A stretch of 16,737 nucleotides of DNA. Source: Firmicutes bacterium UBA4981 (GTDB taxonomy: Bacteria; Bacillota; SHA-98; UBA4971). The notes below the pieces were generated by a model. That model was not told the DNA's origin and ran no database searches. It saw only the letters and a list, made by a program, of their open reading frames with translations. Each line of letters starts with the position of its first letter. The first letter of the stretch is position 1. Location of the stretch: contig DGZL01000016.1 of the NCBI GenBank assembly GCA_002398515.1, forward strand, positions 1-16,737, written 5' to 3'. Position numbers and translations under genes: made by a program. Below, piece by piece: positions 14,713 through 16,737 of the stretch.

Positions 14713-16222
14713 TCTGCATACGCTCCCTCAGCAGGCTCGTTGCGACTTCTCTGTCGTCAAAATGGATGGTGGCGTCGTGAAATATCTGGTATGTTTCATG
14801 TCCTTTGCCTGCGATGACCAAAACATCACCTTCTTCGGCCGAGAAGATTGCTCTTCCTATGGCACAAGCCCTATCCATGATAATTTCATATCCTAAACGC
14901 GGTCGTCCTTCATGAAGGATGCCTTCTTCGATTTCTTTGCAGATATCACAGACATCTTCCGTCCTGGGATTATCTGAAGTGATAATCACGCGATCTGCTA
15001 AGGCTGCTGCGATCTTTCCCATCACCGACCTTTTGGATCTATCCCGGTCTCCTCCGCAACCAAACACAACAGTCAGATTGCCGGGCCCTAAGTGTCGCGC
15101 CTCTCTTAAGATATTTTCCAGGCTGTCAGGGGTATGAGCGTAGTCAACTACAACAGCAAAAGGTTGGCCTTCATCTACCGACTCGAACCTGCCCGGTACT
15201 CCTTTGAGGGATTGAAAGCCCGAGCTTATTGTATCAGGACTAAGTCCTCGCGCAAGCCCGCATGCTATCGCTGCAAGGGCATTGTAAACATTGAAGATTC
15301 CCTTGAGATGGAGGGATACGGGAAAACTACCCTGCGGCGTGCAGGCTAAGAAGGAAGTAGCCCTTCCGTACAAGCTGAGCTCCTTGGCGGTTATCTGTGC
15401 CGAACCGTTGGAAATCCCGTAAGTCAGGACGTCTGTACGTGTTTTTGACAGGATGAAGTCAGAGTTGGGGTCGTCTGCGTTTATGATTGATATTCTGGTT
15501 TTCACACTGTTTCTGTGGCCACCGGACTGAGCTGCAAGGTTCTCAAAGAAAGATGCCTTTGCGGCAAGATAGTTGCTGAATGAACCGTGAAAATCCAGAT
15601 GATCATGGCCGATGTTAGTGAACACTCCTACATCGAAGTCGATTCCTCGTATTCTTTGAAGAGCAATAGCATGGGATGAAACCTCCATCACTACCGCCTT
15701 TTCTCCAGATGCTCGCATTTCCGCAAGGAATTCTTGAATGTCTGAGGACTCAGGTGTAGTGTGTTTGGCGGGAATCGTCAGATTCCGTGAAACGCAGCCG
15801 AGAGTCCCTATGATTCCACAGGACATTCCCGCTTTGTCCAGCACGCTCTTGATCAGATAGGTTGTAGTGGTTTTGCCTTTGGTACCTGTTACTCCTGTAC
15901 AGAACATGGATGCTGACGGGTTATGGTAGAAAGCGCCGGCAATATCACCTAAAGCCTCTCGGGAATCGCTGACTTTCACAACACCCAGAGCATCCCGAAT
16001 TTCCGTTTCTTTGTCTATGACAACAGCTACCGCACCTTTCGCAGCTGCTTCAGAAATGTAGGCATGGCCGTCATGGTGCTCACCGCGTATACATACAAAC
16101 AGATATCCAGGGCGGATCTTGCGGGAATCGTAAGTGATTCCCTGAATCTCCACGTCCGTATTTCCGGTACAGCGATATGAACTCACTCCGGAATGTGCCA
16201 TAAGTTCGTCAAGTTTCATCAC
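14705..16222 (-). CDS. murE: UDP-MurNAc-L-Ala-D-Glu--meso-diaminopimelate ligase MurE
   Basis: MurE adds the third residue of the stem peptide. The 505 residues show the N-terminal block DSRKIRPGYLFVCIRG (32-47). The P-loop is VTGTKGKTTTTYL (111-123). The TTPES segment lies at 155-159, TNIGHDHLDFHG at 202-213, and the lysine expected to be carbamylated is Lys222. VVDYAHTPDSLEN spans 358-370, and AGKGHETYQ is near the C-terminus (471-479). The specificity motif DNPRTED (417-423) is that of meso-diaminopimelate enzymes, not lysine enzymes. The start is GTG at 16220-16222 or the next codon ATG at 16217-16219; an in-frame stop lies just before. A G-rich site lies 7 to 10 nt upstream. A 154-nt gap with a nested palindrome separates it from the PBP gene. 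Confidence 0.97.
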   Translation of the reverse strand: MMKLDELMAHSGVSSYRCTGNTDVEIQGITYDSRKIRPGYLFVCIRGEHHDGHAYISEAAAKGAVAVVIDKETEIRDALGVVKVSDSREALGDIAGAFYHNPSASMFCTGVTGTKGKTTTTYLIKSVLDKAGMSCGIIGTLGCVSRNLTIPAKHTTPESSDIQEFLAEMRASGEKAVVMEVSSHAIALQRIRGIDFDVGVFTNIGHDHLDFHGSFSNYLAAKASFFENLAAQSGGHRNSVKTRISIINADDPNSDFILSKTRTDVLTYGISNGSAQITAKELSLYGRATSFLACTPQGSFPVSLHLKGIFNVYNALAAIACGLARGLSPDTISSGFQSLKGVPGRFESVDEGQPFAVVVDYAHTPDSLENILREARHLGPGNLTVVFGCGGDRDRSKRSVMGKIAAALADRVIITSDNPRTEDVCDICKEIEEGILHEGRPRLGYEIIMDRACAIGRAIFSAEEGDVLVIAGKGHETYQIFHDATIHFDDREVATSLLRERMQNA

Positions 16223-16297
16223 TCACGTGCCCCACCTATCTCATGCTGTTTGTCGTCTCTCTGCGTCACCGTTGAACAATGCAGTTACTACCATTAT

Positions 16298-16335
16298 TTC
16301 GCCTATGATTGTCTAGTATGACAAATACCGGCGAA
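16298..16335. repeat. Nested symmetric palindrome in the PBP-murE gap
   Basis: The order is TTCGCC, 5 nt, TTGTC, 6 nt, GACAA, 5 nt, GGCGAA. The outer (16298-16303 and 16330-16335) and inner (16309-16313 and 16320-16324) arms share one centre, so 12 of 19 positions pair. It lies 42 nt after the PBP stop and 76 nt before murE. It has no T-run, so it is not a normal terminator. It could be an operator, an mRNA hairpin or chance. Nothing else recognisable was found in the rest of this 154-nt gap. Confidence 0.4.
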
Positions 16336-16376
16336 TTTATCTGTCTTCATGCTCCAGTGCAGCCCATGCGCCTATA

Positions 16377-16737
16377 CTACTGATTGACAGAGAGTGGCTC
16401 AAACCTTACTTGGACGACTGTACCGCGCTTAACAGACGTCCCATGCTGTGGTTGGGAACTCTTGGCCACCCCAGTGCCTTCCGCTTCCATACGAAGGCCT
16501 AAATCCGACAGGATAACTGCAACATCTTTCATAGTCCTACCTATGACATTGGGGACTACGACTTCACCCTCTACATTATAGGATTCGGGCTTATCCAAGT
16601 AAAGGATGACAGTAGTGCCTCTTTGGACCTTAGCCGCGGCGGCAGGTGTCTGGTGAACAACTTCGACACCTGTGCCTTTTGTTGAGACGTTAAGGCCAAA
16701 CTCGGCTACAAGGAGTCTTGCTGCTTCATCAGGGTTA
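16377..16737 (-). CDS. spoVD: C-terminal end of a class B penicillin-binding protein with PASTA domains (SpoVD/FtsI family)
   Basis: Only the last 120 residues are present; the gene enters from the high-coordinate edge. They form two PASTA repeats. The first has NPDEAARLLVAEFGLNVST at its visible start and ends QRGTTVILYL. The second is VVVPNVIGRTMKDVAVILSD, then QPQHGTSVKRGTVVQVRF, close to the TAG stop at 16377-16379. PASTA domains sit at the extracytoplasmic end of SpoVD and some FtsI-type transpeptidases and of PrkC-type kinases. Placement directly upstream of murE in a dcw cluster favours the transpeptidase, and SpoVD in a spore former. The transpeptidase domain itself is outside the window, so the call rests on the PASTA tail and gene order. 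Confidence 0.8.
   Translation of the reverse strand, partial: NPDEAARLLVAEFGLNVSTKGTGVEVVHQTPAAAAKVQRGTTVILYLDKPESYNVEGEVVVPNVIGRTMKDVAVILSDLGLRMEAEGTGVAKSSQPQHGTSVKRGTVVQVRFEPLSVNQ

Noticed and set aside
1..16737. Mobile element, CRISPR array, tRNA/rRNA or defence system
   Set aside because: No transposase, phage or integrase frames, regularly spaced repeats or structural RNA patterns were seen. Every substantial minus-strand frame fits a dcw or spoIIG gene except the partial one at the edge.

Overview
The window is a division and cell wall (dcw) cluster with the sporulation genes spoIIGA and sigE attached downstream. It is typical of an endospore-forming Bacillota (Clostridia-like) bacterium. 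All sixteen genes I can support lie on the minus strand and are packed with short gaps or small overlaps. The organism is inferred from four things: pro-sigma-E with its dedicated protease SpoIIGA directly after ftsZ, a penicillin-binding protein tail with PASTA domains, the small basic protein and DUF881 genes next to ftsA, and strong purine-rich Shine-Dalgarno sites with many GTG starts. MurE carries the DNPR motif of meso-diaminopimelate-adding enzymes, so the peptidoglycan is predicted to be of the mDAP type. I cannot name a genus.

In the direction of transcription (high to low coordinates) the layout is: the C-terminus of a PASTA-domain class B penicillin-binding protein (SpoVD/FtsI family, cut by the window edge), murE, murF, mraY, ftsW/spoVE, murG, murC, murB, murA, ftsQ/divIB, a DUF881 gene, sbp, ftsA, ftsZ, spoIIGA, sigE, and the N-terminus of an unassigned gene cut by the other edge. 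The first block makes UDP-MurNAc-pentapeptide (MurA, MurB, MurC, MurE, MurF) and lipid I and II (MraY, MurG). It then polymerises and cross-links the product (FtsW plus the PBP). The second block builds the divisome (DivIB, FtsA, FtsZ). The last block is the mother-cell switch: SpoIIGA at the sporulation septum cleaves pro-sigma-E.

Points that depart from a textbook cluster are: (1) murD is missing from its usual place between mraY and ftsW; (2) a convincing intrinsic terminator lies inside the last codons of murG; (3) a strong sigma-A-like promoter stands before the DUF881-sbp-ftsA-ftsZ block; (4) a promoter-like pair with a 21-bp spacer precedes spoIIGA, recalling the long-spacer Spo0A-activated spoIIG promoter of Bacillus; (5) MurB and FtsA have altered residues in motifs that are normally conserved; (6) FtsZ has a very short C-terminal linker. 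I found no mobile element, CRISPR array, tRNA or rRNA, and no gene-free stretch over 300 bases. The longest are 163 bases between ftsZ and spoIIGA and 154 bases between the PBP and murE. I see no unknown multi-gene system here. The interest lies in regulation and in local sequence drift.
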